Origin: an uncultured Slackia sp.
GTDB taxonomy: Bacteria; Actinomycetota; Coriobacteriia; Coriobacteriales; Eggerthellaceae
Length of the DNA: 64,000 nucleotides
Assembly (NCBI GenBank): GCA_934661005.1
Contig: CAKUIK010000004.1
Span: 1-64,000, forward strand
Direction: 5' to 3'
Position 1 is the stretch's first letter, and every line of letters starts with the position of its first letter. Under the pieces are notes generated by a model. That model was not told the origin of the DNA. It was given only the letters and a program-made list of their open reading frames with translations, and ran no database searches. The translations under genes were made by a program, and so were the position numbers. Below are positions 32,080 through 41,130 of this stretch, one piece after another.

Positions 32080-32621
32080 CCAGGCCAGCTATGGGCGTGC
32101 GATCGCAAGGCTGCGATGCGAATCGAGCTCAAATATTGCGTTCGGTCGGGGTATTTGCATTGAAAATCACGGTGTTTTTGCTGGTGGCATGGGCGCTTTT
32201 AACCTGGGTATTCGGAATCGAGAGATGCGACGGTGCGGGCATGAGCCCCGCCGTGCACGACGGTGATGTGGCGGTGTTCTATCGACTGCAGGGCGATTAC
32301 GAGCGCGGCGACGTAGTTGTGGTAAACGCGCCGGGTCGCGCCGTCGAGCCCCTACGCATCGCCGCGTGCCCGGGTGATGTTGTCGAGATTTGCGAGCAGG
32401 GTGTGAAGGTGAACGGCTACCTGCAGCAAGAACCCCAGGTAGTCGAGGAAACGCTGCTGCCTGCATATGCCGCCCAAGGCGAAATAGCCTTGGGCGAAAA
32501 CGAGTACTACGTGCTTGGCGATGGGCGCATGCATGCGAGTGACAGCCGTGAGTTTGGGCCCGTGTGCGCCGACGAAATAGAAGGCATCGTTGTGGGACTT
32601 ATGAGGCTTCGCGGTTTCTAG
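32076..32621 (+). CDS. SipA-like signal peptidase homologue lacking catalytic residues
   Basis: The 181-residue protein has the S26 signal peptidase fold: one N-terminal membrane segment (about 25-47), then box B-like GAGMSPAVHDGDV, box C/D-like ERGDVVVVN and PLRIAACPGD, and box E GDGRMHASDSREFGPV. The catalytic Ser of GxSMxP is Gly55, and the catalytic Lys of xKRxxGxPGD is Leu93. Both replacements are direct observations. In Streptococcus pyogenes FCT pilus islands, SipA/LepA lacks the same dyad and assists pilus assembly without protease activity. The location between the adhesin and the major pilin, next to a class B sortase, supports the same role here. The start overlaps the previous stop (ATGA). 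Confidence 0.87.
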   Translation: MTRPAMGVRSQGCDANRAQILRSVGVFALKITVFLLVAWALLTWVFGIERCDGAGMSPAVHDGDVAVFYRLQGDYERGDVVVVNAPGRAVEPLRIAACPGDVVEICEQGVKVNGYLQQEPQVVEETLLPAYAAQGEIALGENEYYVLGDGRMHASDSREFGPVCADEIEGIVVGLMRLRGF

Positions 32622-32673
32622 TCCGCTGTGCAAATTACTGGTATTGGCGAAATACAAAGAAGGGAATTTGATT

Positions 32674-33738
32674 ATGTTGAAGAAGCATGTAGCCGCTGCA
32701 GCCTTCGCTGCGATGCTCGCGTTGGGCGGTGCGCTGCCCGCGTTTGCCGACGAAGCGACTGCGCCATCGGTGGGTGGTCAGGGTACGCAGGAGAGCCCCT
32801 TAAGCCTGAGCGTCGTGAAACGGCTCACGCTTGCCGAGGGCATTGCGGTACCTGAAGCTACGGTGGAGTTCACGATTGAGGCCGTAACCGCAGATGCTCC
32901 TAAGGCGAGCGTCGGGTCTATCGAGTTCAACAGGAACGACAATGTGGGCGATTTGAAAGATGGCAACATCTATGTCATATCGAAAAACGCCACGGTGAGC
33001 TTCGAAGCGTTCCCGCATGCTGGCGTGTATGAGTACACCGTGGCAGAAACCAGTGGTAGCGTCGCTGGCATGACGTATGCGACGAACACGTATGCCGTGC
33101 GTGTCTATGTCGCGAATGCGACTGATGGCTCGCTGTTTATTAAAAACGTGACGGCGCAAAACAACGACAAATCGAAGGCTTCCGAAATTGCTTTCGATAA
33201 CACGTATACGAAGAATGCCTCGCTGGTTATTTCGAAAACCACGGTGGGCGATCTGGCCGACAAAACGCGCGATTTCAATTTTGAGATAACTTTTACTAAA
33301 GCGACCACTTCGGGTGATAACACATTCGAGGGAAGGATTGGCGACAAGTCCGTAACGTGCAAGGCGGGCGAGGCTGCGTCGTTTCAGCTGCACGACGGCG
33401 AGTCGCTCGAGTTCAGCAACCTTCCTGCGGGCACGCGTTATGTTGTGACCGAGGTCGCGGCCGAAGACGGTTATGCTCCCAGCGTGAAGGTCATCGAAAA
33501 TGGCGTTGAAGAAACCGGGCGCAGCGCCGCCGATGACGAAGGCCTGAGCAGCTCCGAAACCGGCACGAACCTTGTGGGCGAGGGCGCAAACAGCGTCGCC
33601 TTCACCAATACTCAGGTCGATGTCCCCCTGACGGGCGTGCTGGTTAATAACGCCCCGTTCGCAATTGCCGTCGTGTTGGGCGCGTTCGCGCTTCTGGCGT
33701 TGGGCGCACGCAGGGTGATGCGCTCGGTGCGCCGCTAA
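32674..33738 (+). CDS. major pilin with sortase signal
   Basis: The 354-residue protein has a signal peptide (about 1-25, ending LPAFA), two pilin-type Ig-like domains, and a C-terminal VPLTG motif (317-321), hydrophobic segment and basic tail RRVMRSVRR. Domain 1 (about 45-185) has the FctA/Spy0128-like features YEYTVAETSG and IAFDNTYTKNA, typical of isopeptide-bonded pilins, with candidate lysines in SLSVVKRL. Domain 2 (about 186-305) has SLVISKTTVG and YVVTEVAAEDGY. I chose the ATG at 32674 because AGAAGGG precedes it. It should be the shaft subunit polymerised by the adjacent sortase. Confidence 0.88.
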   Translation: MLKKHVAAAAFAAMLALGGALPAFADEATAPSVGGQGTQESPLSLSVVKRLTLAEGIAVPEATVEFTIEAVTADAPKASVGSIEFNRNDNVGDLKDGNIYVISKNATVSFEAFPHAGVYEYTVAETSGSVAGMTYATNTYAVRVYVANATDGSLFIKNVTAQNNDKSKASEIAFDNTYTKNASLVISKTTVGDLADKTRDFNFEITFTKATTSGDNTFEGRIGDKSVTCKAGEAASFQLHDGESLEFSNLPAGTRYVVTEVAAEDGYAPSVKVIENGVEETGRSAADDEGLSSSETGTNLVGEGANSVAFTNTQVDVPLTGVLVNNAPFAIAVVLGAFALLALGARRVMRSVRR

Positions 33739-33747
33739 GGGTTCGCT

Positions 33748-34461
33748 ATGCGCGCGGTTTTGCGATTTCTCGATGCGCTTGTCGATTGCGTCGTGTTTCT
33801 TGTGGCGATTTGCGTCGTTGGAGTGGGCGTGTACGCAATTTGGGATAGCGTGCAAATTGAAAATGGCGCGTCTTCCGAGGTATGGGCTTCATGGAAACCG
33901 ACGAGCGCCGGCACGGAATCGTTCGATGAACTGCGCGCGCAAAACCCCGATGTCGTCGGGTGGCTTTCTATCGACGGCACGGGCATCGATTACCCAGTGG
34001 TGCAGGGCAAAACCAACGAGGAGTATCTGAACAAGGACGCGCGCGGTGAATTTTCGCTCACCGGCAGCATATTTCTCGATTGCCGCAACTCGGCCGATTT
34101 CACGGATGCGCTTAGCGTGGTGTATGGACATCACATGGAATCGAGCCTTATGTTTGGAGATTTGGAATGTTATGCCGATGTCGGGTATTTCGTGGGGCAT
34201 CGCAGCGCTCGCCTGTACTACGGCGGAACTTGGCACATGATACTGTTTTTCGCGTTCCTGCAAGCCGATGCGTACGATTCCGGCGTGTACGACGTGGGGC
34301 TTTCTTCAAGCGAAATTCCTGAATACATCGAGCGCGTCACGGGGCGCTCCGTCGTCGCGCGCAATGCCGTCGAGCGCGATGCAGCGCATTGCATCGCGCT
34401 GTCAACCTGCTCGAACGATGCGACGAATGCGCGATACGTGCTTGTGGGCTACATGAGCTAG
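33748..34461 (+). CDS. class B sortase
   Basis: The 237-residue membrane-anchored transpeptidase has an N-terminal membrane segment (about 10-32) and the sortase core: GWLSIDGTGIDYPVVQ, the catalytic His in YGHHMES (His128 or His129), the catalytic Cys in LSTC (Cys221) and Arg in ARYVLVGY (Arg229). The layout fits class B. In this operon it likely links the pilins at VPLTG and VPDTG motifs, as class B SrtC2 does in some streptococcal pilus islands. It follows the pilin by nine bases and ends the operon. Confidence 0.93.
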   Translation: MRAVLRFLDALVDCVVFLVAICVVGVGVYAIWDSVQIENGASSEVWASWKPTSAGTESFDELRAQNPDVVGWLSIDGTGIDYPVVQGKTNEEYLNKDARGEFSLTGSIFLDCRNSADFTDALSVVYGHHMESSLMFGDLECYADVGYFVGHRSARLYYGGTWHMILFFAFLQADAYDSGVYDVGLSSSEIPEYIERVTGRSVVARNAVERDAAHCIALSTCSNDATNARYVLVGYMS

Positions 34462-34482
34462 TTGACCGCTTCGCCCGCGTTT

Positions 34483-35856
34483 TTATTTTGACACGGGCTT
34501 TGTCGAGGCCATTTGGCGTTCATCCATGGGGACAAGCACGTCGAGTGAGAAAATGTCTTTGTCGATAGAGAATCGCGCGCCGCCGTGGTATTTTTCGGCA
34601 ATGGACCGAATGCTTGCTGTGCCGAACCCGTGGTTTTCAGCATCTCGTTTCGTGGTGCGTGGCATGCCGTTTTTGAATTGCGGGGTGCGTGTGCAATAGT
34701 TTTCAATGTGCATAAGCCCCATGTCGGCTTGCCGCCTTATGCGTATCGAGATGAACCGTTTGTCGCCTTCCGCCTGCGACGCCGCCTCTATGGCATTGTC
34801 GAGGGCGTTGCCAACCATGACGAAGATGTCCATAGGGGCTACGGCACCGAGTGCCGCGCCGTCAGCCATGCAAGTCCATGCTACGCCAAGCTCGTCGCAG
34901 CGGGCGAGCTGTTGCGCGAGCACGGCGTCGAGTGTGTCGTTTCCGGTGACCTGGGTGGCGTCGAAGGCGGCGATGCTCTGCTTAATTTCGGCGATTTCGG
35001 TAGCGCTGGTCTGCCCTGCGGCTTCGAGCGCTCCCACGATGTGCTTTAAGTCGTGACTTTTCTGGCGAATGGCACTGCTGGATTCGACGAATTGTCGGTA
35101 GCGTTGGTTTTGTTGGTCGCGAAGCTGGGCTTCCAGGCGAAGCTCGCGTTGTGCGGCGTCGCTTTTAAATAGGAGCATTTGTGCGGCGATCACGCTTGTG
35201 CACAGCAGCAAATCGTAGAGCGTGGATATGCGGAAAAGCGCGACGGTTTGGTCGCTGAGGCTCATCGACATAACGGTTCCAAGTGCTTTGTCAATGGCCG
35301 TAACTCCCAGCATAAGCGCAAGCGCTCGGTAGCAGTCGTGTGCGCGTTGTGCGCCTTTGAACAGTGCGGGCGCAATTTTTACCGAAAAAATGATCGTGCA
35401 TATCGCCAGGATAAGCAACTCGATGGGCAGCGTTTCTACGACGAGCGGTCGCGATCCGCGATGCGACGCCCAGGGCAGTATGGCAGTGAAGAGCGTGTAC
35501 GCGAAATCCTGGGTGAGGTACGTGAGCGTCGCGCAATAACACGCCCGCGCGGGCCTCACTTTGCAGGTAAATGCGTAGCATCCCGCAATTACCGCGATAA
35601 AAAGCAGCAGGTGGCCAATCGATGCGGCCGACAAGAAGGCGAGGTCGATGCCCCGGTTTTCAATGGGGCTGCGAATGAGTGTCGAGATGGTCGAGGCCTG
35701 GTAGGCATAAATGGGCACGACGCATACGAGCGCGCATGTGCTCGCGAGCGCAAGGCGCGCGCCGAAATGGGCGCGGTGCGGCAACAGGCGTACGAAAGCA
35801 AACATGGCTATCAAGCAGCATTGCATGGTTCCAATTTCGAAGATATGGGCAAGCAT
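34483..35856 (-). CDS. GHKL-type sensor histidine kinase
   Basis: The 457-residue kinase has about six N-terminal membrane segments (residues 1-235), a coiled linker with KSDAAQRELRLEAQLRDQ, the phosphoacceptor in QKSHDLKHIVGAL (His268), and a GHKL ATPase domain with MVGNALDNAIEAA (N box) and GFGTASIRSIAEKYHGG (G box). This is the AgrC/NatK-like group that pairs with LytTR regulators. The ATG at 35856 follows the regulator stop by two bases and has GGAAGGG upstream. The gene converges on the pilus operon with a 21-bp gap. No AgrB or AgrD-like peptide gene is seen nearby. Confidence 0.88.
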   Translation of the reverse strand: MLAHIFEIGTMQCCLIAMFAFVRLLPHRAHFGARLALASTCALVCVVPIYAYQASTISTLIRSPIENRGIDLAFLSAASIGHLLLFIAVIAGCYAFTCKVRPARACYCATLTYLTQDFAYTLFTAILPWASHRGSRPLVVETLPIELLILAICTIIFSVKIAPALFKGAQRAHDCYRALALMLGVTAIDKALGTVMSMSLSDQTVALFRISTLYDLLLCTSVIAAQMLLFKSDAAQRELRLEAQLRDQQNQRYRQFVESSSAIRQKSHDLKHIVGALEAAGQTSATEIAEIKQSIAAFDATQVTGNDTLDAVLAQQLARCDELGVAWTCMADGAALGAVAPMDIFVMVGNALDNAIEAASQAEGDKRFISIRIRRQADMGLMHIENYCTRTPQFKNGMPRTTKRDAENHGFGTASIRSIAEKYHGGARFSIDKDIFSLDVLVPMDERQMASTKPVSK

Positions 35857-35858
35857 TC

Positions 35859-36560
35859 CTAGCCCTTCCACGTTTCGAGCAGAGACGCGATAAAGCTTTT
35901 TGCAAATGTTCGGCTGAGCGGCAGATCGGCATTGGCCACGTTGACGGTTGATTTCCCATAGCCATTCACATGGCGCGTATTTACGAGGTACTTTTGGTGG
36001 CACCGCGCGAAGCCGCTTGCCGCGAGCGTTTCAGAAAGCTTCGATATCGATTCGCCGCTTGTAGAGCGAATGACTTTGTCTGTGAGATGGAATTCCAAAG
36101 TATGGTCGCGCACTTCTATATACACGATTTCGTGTAGCGCCACTCTAGTTTTTCCGGTTTGGTTTGCGACGACGATGTATTGGTCACGCGCTTCAAGCGT
36201 TCGGGCCGCGCGGCGCAGCTTCAGGGCGAACGGCGCGTAGTCCACGGGCTTCAGAATATAGTCGAGCGCGCCAACTTCGTAGCCCTCGATGGCAAATTGC
36301 GCGATTTGCGTGACAAAAATGATGACCATGCCCTCGTCACGCTCGCGTATGCGGCGGGCGGTTTGCATCCCGTTCGTTCCGGGCATTTCGATATCGAGCA
36401 ACGCCAGATCCCATTCGGGCGAAAAAGCGGCCAGGAAGTCGTCGCCGCAGGCGAAATGGATCGAACGCGTGGGAATAGAGGTCTCTCGCGAGAATTGCTC
36501 GATGAATTCCATAAGGAGGAGCGCTTGCTGCGGATCGTCTTCGATGACTGCTATTCTCAT
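35859..36560 (-). CDS. LytTR-family response regulator
   Basis: The 233-residue regulator has a receiver domain (1-120) with the acidic pair EDD, the phosphoacceptor Asp56 in LLDIEMPG and Lys in YILKPVDY, then a LytTR DNA-binding domain (about 130-233) with IVYIEVRDHTLEFHL and FARCHQKYLVN. I chose the ATG at 36560 because GAGGAAGG lies upstream. It is the first gene of the two-gene unit with the GHKL kinase. The pilus operon is the obvious candidate target because of the paired direct repeats at 27827-27857, but this is inference. Confidence 0.9.
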   Translation of the reverse strand: MRIAVIEDDPQQALLLMEFIEQFSRETSIPTRSIHFACGDDFLAAFSPEWDLALLDIEMPGTNGMQTARRIRERDEGMVIIFVTQIAQFAIEGYEVGALDYILKPVDYAPFALKLRRAARTLEARDQYIVVANQTGKTRVALHEIVYIEVRDHTLEFHLTDKVIRSTSGESISKLSETLAASGFARCHQKYLVNTRHVNGYGKSTVNVANADLPLSRTFAKSFIASLLETWKG

Positions 36561-36776
36561 GGCCTTCCTCGTTTCGGGCGCGGATGCGTTTTGGCTGGCG
36601 GATGTGTTGAATCCTACCAATTTTGGCGAGCTATTTGAATATGCACGGATTTTGGGGTGCGAATGCGGCTTCAAGCGTTGGTTCGTGACGATTTCGTTCG
36701 CCTAAAAAGTGGCCCATGGTTTACTATTAGCCAGGTATAACTTGTAAGCCGTCGCGTGTGCGAAAACGGGGGAGAT

Positions 36777-39700
36777 ATGTTCGATAAACGCTTGCTTTCC
36801 ATGGTGCCCGGCGCCATTAAATACATCGCGGCCAACGTGCTGTTCCAGTGGGTGGCGCTTGTGTGCAACATCGCGCTGTTCGTTGTGATTGGCCTGTTTT
36901 TGCAGGCTACGTTCGAGGGCGCGGCCGATGCTGCTATGGCAATTGGCGTGATGGCCGCGTCTGTTGCGGCGATCGCCGTGCGCATGGCGTGCCAAACGGC
37001 GGCCCAGCGCATGGGGCAGCGCGCGGCGGCCGAGGCGAAATGCGCCATTCGCCAGCAGGTCTACGACAAACTCGTGGTCCTTGGCCCGGCTTACAACGAG
37101 ACTGTGGCGACGAGCGTCGCCGTGCAGGTGAGCGTTGAAGGCACCGAGCAGCTCGAGAGCTATTTCGGCCAATATTTGCCCCAGCTGTTCTATGCCGTGC
37201 TTGCCCCCATCACGTTGTTTGTAGCGCTCGCGCCGCTGTCTCTTCCGGCCGCCGTGGCGCTGCTCGCGTGCGTGCCGTTTATTCCGGCGTCCATCATGGT
37301 CGTGCAGAAGATCGCCCGCCGCACCATGCGTAATTATTGGGGCAGCTACGCCGATTTGGGCAGCATGTTCCTCGAGGCCATTCAAGGCCTTACCACGCTG
37401 AAAATCTATTCGGCCGATGGGCAAAAGCATCGGGAAATGAACGAAGCCGCGGAAGGCTTTCGTAAGGCGACGATGCGCCTGCTCTCTATGCAGCTGAACT
37501 CCATCACGGTTATGGACCTGTTCGCGTTTGGTGGCGCGGCGGTGGGAATTATCGCGGTGTTGTGGCAATTCTCGGCTGGCGCGGCGACGTTTGCTGCGGC
37601 GTTCTCGATCGTGTTCCTGTCGAGCGAATTCTTCATTCCTATGCGAACCCTGGGCTCGTTTTTCCATACGGCCATGAACGGCATGGCTGCTGCTGAGAAA
37701 ATGTATGCGATTATCGATGCCCCGCTTCCCGTTGACGGCACGCGCGCGGTCGACCCGCTTAGTGCGAATATCACGTGCCGCGGCGTGGGCTATTCCTACG
37801 ATGGGCAGCGCCAGGTGCTCGAGGGCGTTGATTTTGCGGCGCCGTGCGGCAGCTTCATTGGCGTGACGGGCGAAAGCGGTTCGGGCAAATCGACGCTCGC
37901 TGGCATCTTGTCGGGCGCGAATGCCCGTTATGAGGGCGATATCGCCATCGGCGGGATTGACTTGCGCGATATCTCGGCCGAATCGTTGCGCAAGACCATT
38001 ACGACGGTTCCGTTTTCAAGCTACATCTTCAAAGGCACGCTGCGTTCGAATTTGCTGCTCGCCAAACCCGACGCATCCGACGAAGAACTGTGGGCATCTC
38101 TTGAGAAGTGCCGCCTCGCCGGCTTTGTGCGCGAATCGGGCGGGCTTGATATGGCAATTGCGGCCGAGGGCGCGAACCTCTCGGGCGGCCAGCGTCAGCG
38201 TTTGGCGTTTGCGCGCGCCCTGCTGCATGACGCTCCCATTTACATCTTCGATGAGGCTACGAGCAATATCGATGCCGAAAGCGAGGCGGCCATTATTTCA
38301 GCTGCTCGCGAGCTGGCGGGTGGACACACGGTCATCATGATTTCGCATCGTTTGTCGGCGCTTGAGCATGCGGATGATATTTACGTTCTTGAACAGGGAA
38401 AGCTCGTGCAGCATGGCACGCACGGTCAGCTGCTTGAGCGGGGCGGCGCGTATGCGAAGCTTTGGGAAAAGCAATCTCAGCTGGAGGCTTTCGCGCAAGA
38501 GGGCGATCGAGAAGACGCGCGTTCGTTTGATGCCTCTGGGCTCGAGGCGCAGTCTGGGCTTTCGCAAGAGGGTTCGATTCGCGCGAAGGCGGAAGCCTCC
38601 GCGCCGCGCAGCCGTTCGAACTTCAGCATCATGGCGAGGCTCGTGGGCCTTACCCGTCCGCTTCTGCCCGTTATGGCGCTTGCGATTCTTTTGGGTGTGC
38701 TTGGTTTCCTCGCGGCTATTTTCCTTACGGTATTTGCGGCATACGGCCTTCTCGACGCTGCGGGCATATGGACTGTGATGCCCGTAGGCGCGGCGTGCGT
38801 GGCGGTTGCCGTGTGCGGCGTGCTGCGCGGCCCGCTCCGTTATGGTGAGCAGCTGTGCAACCACTACCTTGCATTCAAGATTCTCGCGCTTGTGCGCGAT
38901 AGGGTGTTCGGCAAAATGCGCACGCTCGCGCCTGCTAAGCTCGAAGGCCGCGATAAGGGCGATTTGGTTTCGCTGCTCACGAGCGACGTTGAGCTGCTCG
39001 AGGTCTTCTATGCGCACACGCTTTCGCCTGCGGCCATCGCGCTCGTCGTTTCTCTCGGTATGGTGGCATTCGTCGCCACGCTTTCGCCTCTTTTGGCGGC
39101 ATACGTCGCATTCTCGTACGTAGTCGTGGGCGTCGTGGTGCCGTGGGCCTCGTCGAAGGCGAGCGGCACGGGCGGGCGCGAAATGCGCGATGCCATTGGC
39201 TCGATGAACGCGTTCGTGCTCGATAGCTTGCGCGGTTTGCGTGAGACGCTGCAGTTCGGCCGCGCCGTCGACCGAGCGCAGGAGCTGGCGGGTCGCATGA
39301 ATGGCCTCATTCGCATCGAGGCGCGCCTGAAGGGCCGCGCGGCAATCGCCATGGCGGCAACGGGCGCTGTGGTGCTTGCGCTCGACATGGGTATGTTGCT
39401 TGCATCAATGCACCTGGTGAATTACGGCATGCTCGATTTCGGATGTGCCGTGGTGGCGTGCGCGGCGCTTATGTCGTCGTTCGGCCCGGTTATCGCCGTG
39501 GCGAATTTGGGTTCGACACTGCAACAGACGCTCGCGTCGGGCGCGCGCGTGCTTGACGTGCTCGATGAACGCCCCCAAACCGAAGAGGTCGAAGGCGGTG
39601 TCGAGCTCGACGGCTTTGCGGGAGTTGCGGCAAGCCATGTCGATTTCTCTTACGGCGATGCGACGGTGCTCGACGACGTCGATTTGCGTGTGGTGTCTGG

Positions 39701-40265
39701 CCAGGTCGTGCAAATCGCGGGGCGTTCGGGCTCGGGCAAATCGACCTTGCTCAAACTCTTCATGCGCTTTTGGGATGTCGACCGCGGCGCAATCGAAGTT
39801 TCAGGCCACGATGTTCGCCGCGTGAACACTGCAAGCCTTCGTCGTGTTGAGGGCTTCATGACGCAGGACACGCATCTGTTTGCTGGCACGGTACGCGATA
39901 ATTTGGCGTTCGCGAAGCCTGGCGCAAGCGACGACGAAATCATGGGGGCGTGCGAAAAGGCGGCGATTGCCAATTTCGTGCGCAGGCTTCCTGAGGGGCT
40001 CGATACGCAGGTGGGCGAGCTGGGCGACGCCCTTTCGGGAGGCGAGCGCCAGCGATTGGGCCTTGCGCGCATGTTTTTGCACGATGCCCCGTTCGTGCTG
40101 CTCGATGAGCCTACGAGCAATCTCGACGCGCTCAACGAGGCCGCGGTGCTGCGCGCGCTTTCCGATAATCGTGCGGGCAAAACGGTGCTGCTCGTAAGCC
40201 ACCGCCCAAGCGCTGCCGCTATCGCCGATGTGACGTACTCAGTGGAACATGGCCGCGTTTCGTAA
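36777..40265 (+). CDS. fused CydD-CydC-like ABC exporter
   Basis: The 1162-residue protein contains two complete half-transporters in tandem. The first (about 1-590) has a six-helix membrane domain and an ATPase with GVTGESGSGKST, NLSGGQRQRLAFARAL and IFDEATSNID. The second (about 625-1160) has its own membrane domain and QIAGRSGSGKST, ALSGGERQRLGLARM and LLDEPTSNLD. The pattern matches CydDC, which exports cysteine or glutathione and supports cytochrome assembly, here as a single chain. No cytochrome bd genes are adjacent, so the substrate stays open. The ATG at 36777 follows GGGGGAG. Confidence 0.82.
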   Translation: MFDKRLLSMVPGAIKYIAANVLFQWVALVCNIALFVVIGLFLQATFEGAADAAMAIGVMAASVAAIAVRMACQTAAQRMGQRAAAEAKCAIRQQVYDKLVVLGPAYNETVATSVAVQVSVEGTEQLESYFGQYLPQLFYAVLAPITLFVALAPLSLPAAVALLACVPFIPASIMVVQKIARRTMRNYWGSYADLGSMFLEAIQGLTTLKIYSADGQKHREMNEAAEGFRKATMRLLSMQLNSITVMDLFAFGGAAVGIIAVLWQFSAGAATFAAAFSIVFLSSEFFIPMRTLGSFFHTAMNGMAAAEKMYAIIDAPLPVDGTRAVDPLSANITCRGVGYSYDGQRQVLEGVDFAAPCGSFIGVTGESGSGKSTLAGILSGANARYEGDIAIGGIDLRDISAESLRKTITTVPFSSYIFKGTLRSNLLLAKPDASDEELWASLEKCRLAGFVRESGGLDMAIAAEGANLSGGQRQRLAFARALLHDAPIYIFDEATSNIDAESEAAIISAARELAGGHTVIMISHRLSALEHADDIYVLEQGKLVQHGTHGQLLERGGAYAKLWEKQSQLEAFAQEGDREDARSFDASGLEAQSGLSQEGSIRAKAEASAPRSRSNFSIMARLVGLTRPLLPVMALAILLGVLGFLAAIFLTVFAAYGLLDAAGIWTVMPVGAACVAVAVCGVLRGPLRYGEQLCNHYLAFKILALVRDRVFGKMRTLAPAKLEGRDKGDLVSLLTSDVELLEVFYAHTLSPAAIALVVSLGMVAFVATLSPLLAAYVAFSYVVVGVVVPWASSKASGTGGREMRDAIGSMNAFVLDSLRGLRETLQFGRAVDRAQELAGRMNGLIRIEARLKGRAAIAMAATGAVVLALDMGMLLASMHLVNYGMLDFGCAVVACAALMSSFGPVIAVANLGSTLQQTLASGARVLDVLDERPQTEEVEGGVELDGFAGVAASHVDFSYGDATVLDDVDLRVVSGQVVQIAGRSGSGKSTLLKLFMRFWDVDRGAIEVSGHDVRRVNTASLRRVEGFMTQDTHLFAGTVRDNLAFAKPGASDDEIMGACEKAAIANFVRRLPEGLDTQVGELGDALSGGERQRLGLARMFLHDAPFVLLDEPTSNLDALNEAAVLRALSDNRAGKTVLLVSHRPSAAAIADVTYSVEHGRVS

Positions 40266-40280
40266 ACAATAAGTAACCAT

Positions 40281-40309
40281 TTGCTAACAAAACGGCTCAG
40301 TGGTATAAA
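40281..40309 (+). promoter_or_regulatory. promoter of the MacB/FtsX-type operon
   Basis: TTGCTA and TATAAA are separated by exactly 17 bp. The short arms CTAACA and TGTTAG flank the initiation region and could hold an operator. Confidence 0.7.
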
Positions 40310-40344
40310 AGTCACCTAAGGGAAACTGTTAGGAAGGTACTTTT

Positions 40345-41124
40345 ATGCCTCATGGAGTTACGAACGCGGCCGCGTCGGCGGCATGCATATTGGACGAGGG
40401 CGCCTCGCATGTGAATGCGTGCGCGCCTTATTTGGTAACGCGCGGCCTTGTGAAAGGCTACGGCGAAGGCTCGGCGCGTATGGAAGTGCTGCGCGGCATC
40501 GATGTGGAAATCGCGCGCGGCGAGATTTGCGTGCTGCTCGGCCCTTCGGGTTCGGGCAAATCAACGTTTTTGAACCTTATCGGCGGCCTTGAGGCGGCCG
40601 ATGGGGGTACTATCGAAGTGGGCGGCACCGCCATCACGAACCTCGGCAAGAAAGCGCTTGGCGAATACCGTCGAAGCGAGCTTGGCTTCGTGTTCCAATT
40701 CTACAATTTGGTGCCTGACCTCACGATTCGGGAGAATATTGAGGCCACGGCGCATCTTTCGAAAAACCCGCTCCCTATCGACGACCTTCTGAAGTCATTG
40801 GGCCTCTATGATCATCGCGCGAAATTCCCTCGGCAGGTTTCGGGCGGCCAGCAGCAGCGTTGCGCCATCGGCCGCGCGCTCGTGAAAAATCCTGGTTTGC
40901 TTTTGTGCGATGAGCCCACAGGCGCGCTCGACTATAAAACGTCGAAGGAAATTCTCGCCCTTATGGAGCAAGTGAATCGTGATTTTGGCTGCACTATCGT
41001 TATCGTTACCCACAACGACGCCATCTCGCGCATGGCAAACCGCGTTTTGCGGCTTCGCGACGGCGTGCTCGTCGAAAACGAGACGAATGCCGCCCCCATG
41101 GCCGCCGCAGACCTTGTTTGGTAG
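40345..41124 (+). CDS. ABC transporter ATPase, MacB/LolD type
   Basis: The 259-residue ATPase has Walker [10 protein letters not shown], the Q loop [13 protein letters not shown], the signature [16 protein letters not shown], Walker [13 protein letters not shown] and the switch His in IVTHND. This is the group that powers FtsX-type mechanotransmission permeases rather than channel-forming ones. An N-terminal extension of about 28 residues precedes the ATPase domain. It ends six bases before the permease gene, so the two form one operon driven by the promoter at 40281-40309. Confidence 0.92.
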   Translation: MPHGVTNAAASAACILDEGASHVNACAPYLVTRGLVKGYGEGSARMEVLRGIDVEIARGEICVLLGPSGSGKSTFLNLIGGLEAADGGTIEVGGTAITNLGKKALGEYRRSELGFVFQFYNLVPDLTIRENIEATAHLSKNPLPIDDLLKSLGLYDHRAKFPRQVSGGQQQRCAIGRALVKNPGLLLCDEPTGALDYKTSKEILALMEQVNRDFGCTIVIVTHNDAISRMANRVLRLRDGVLVENETNAAPMAAADLVW

Positions 41125-41130
41125 GCCGCT

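Noticed and set aside
32076..32621. Annotation as an active signal peptidase I
   Set aside because: The catalytic Ser and Lys positions hold Gly55 and Leu93, so an active protease is unlikely despite the fold.
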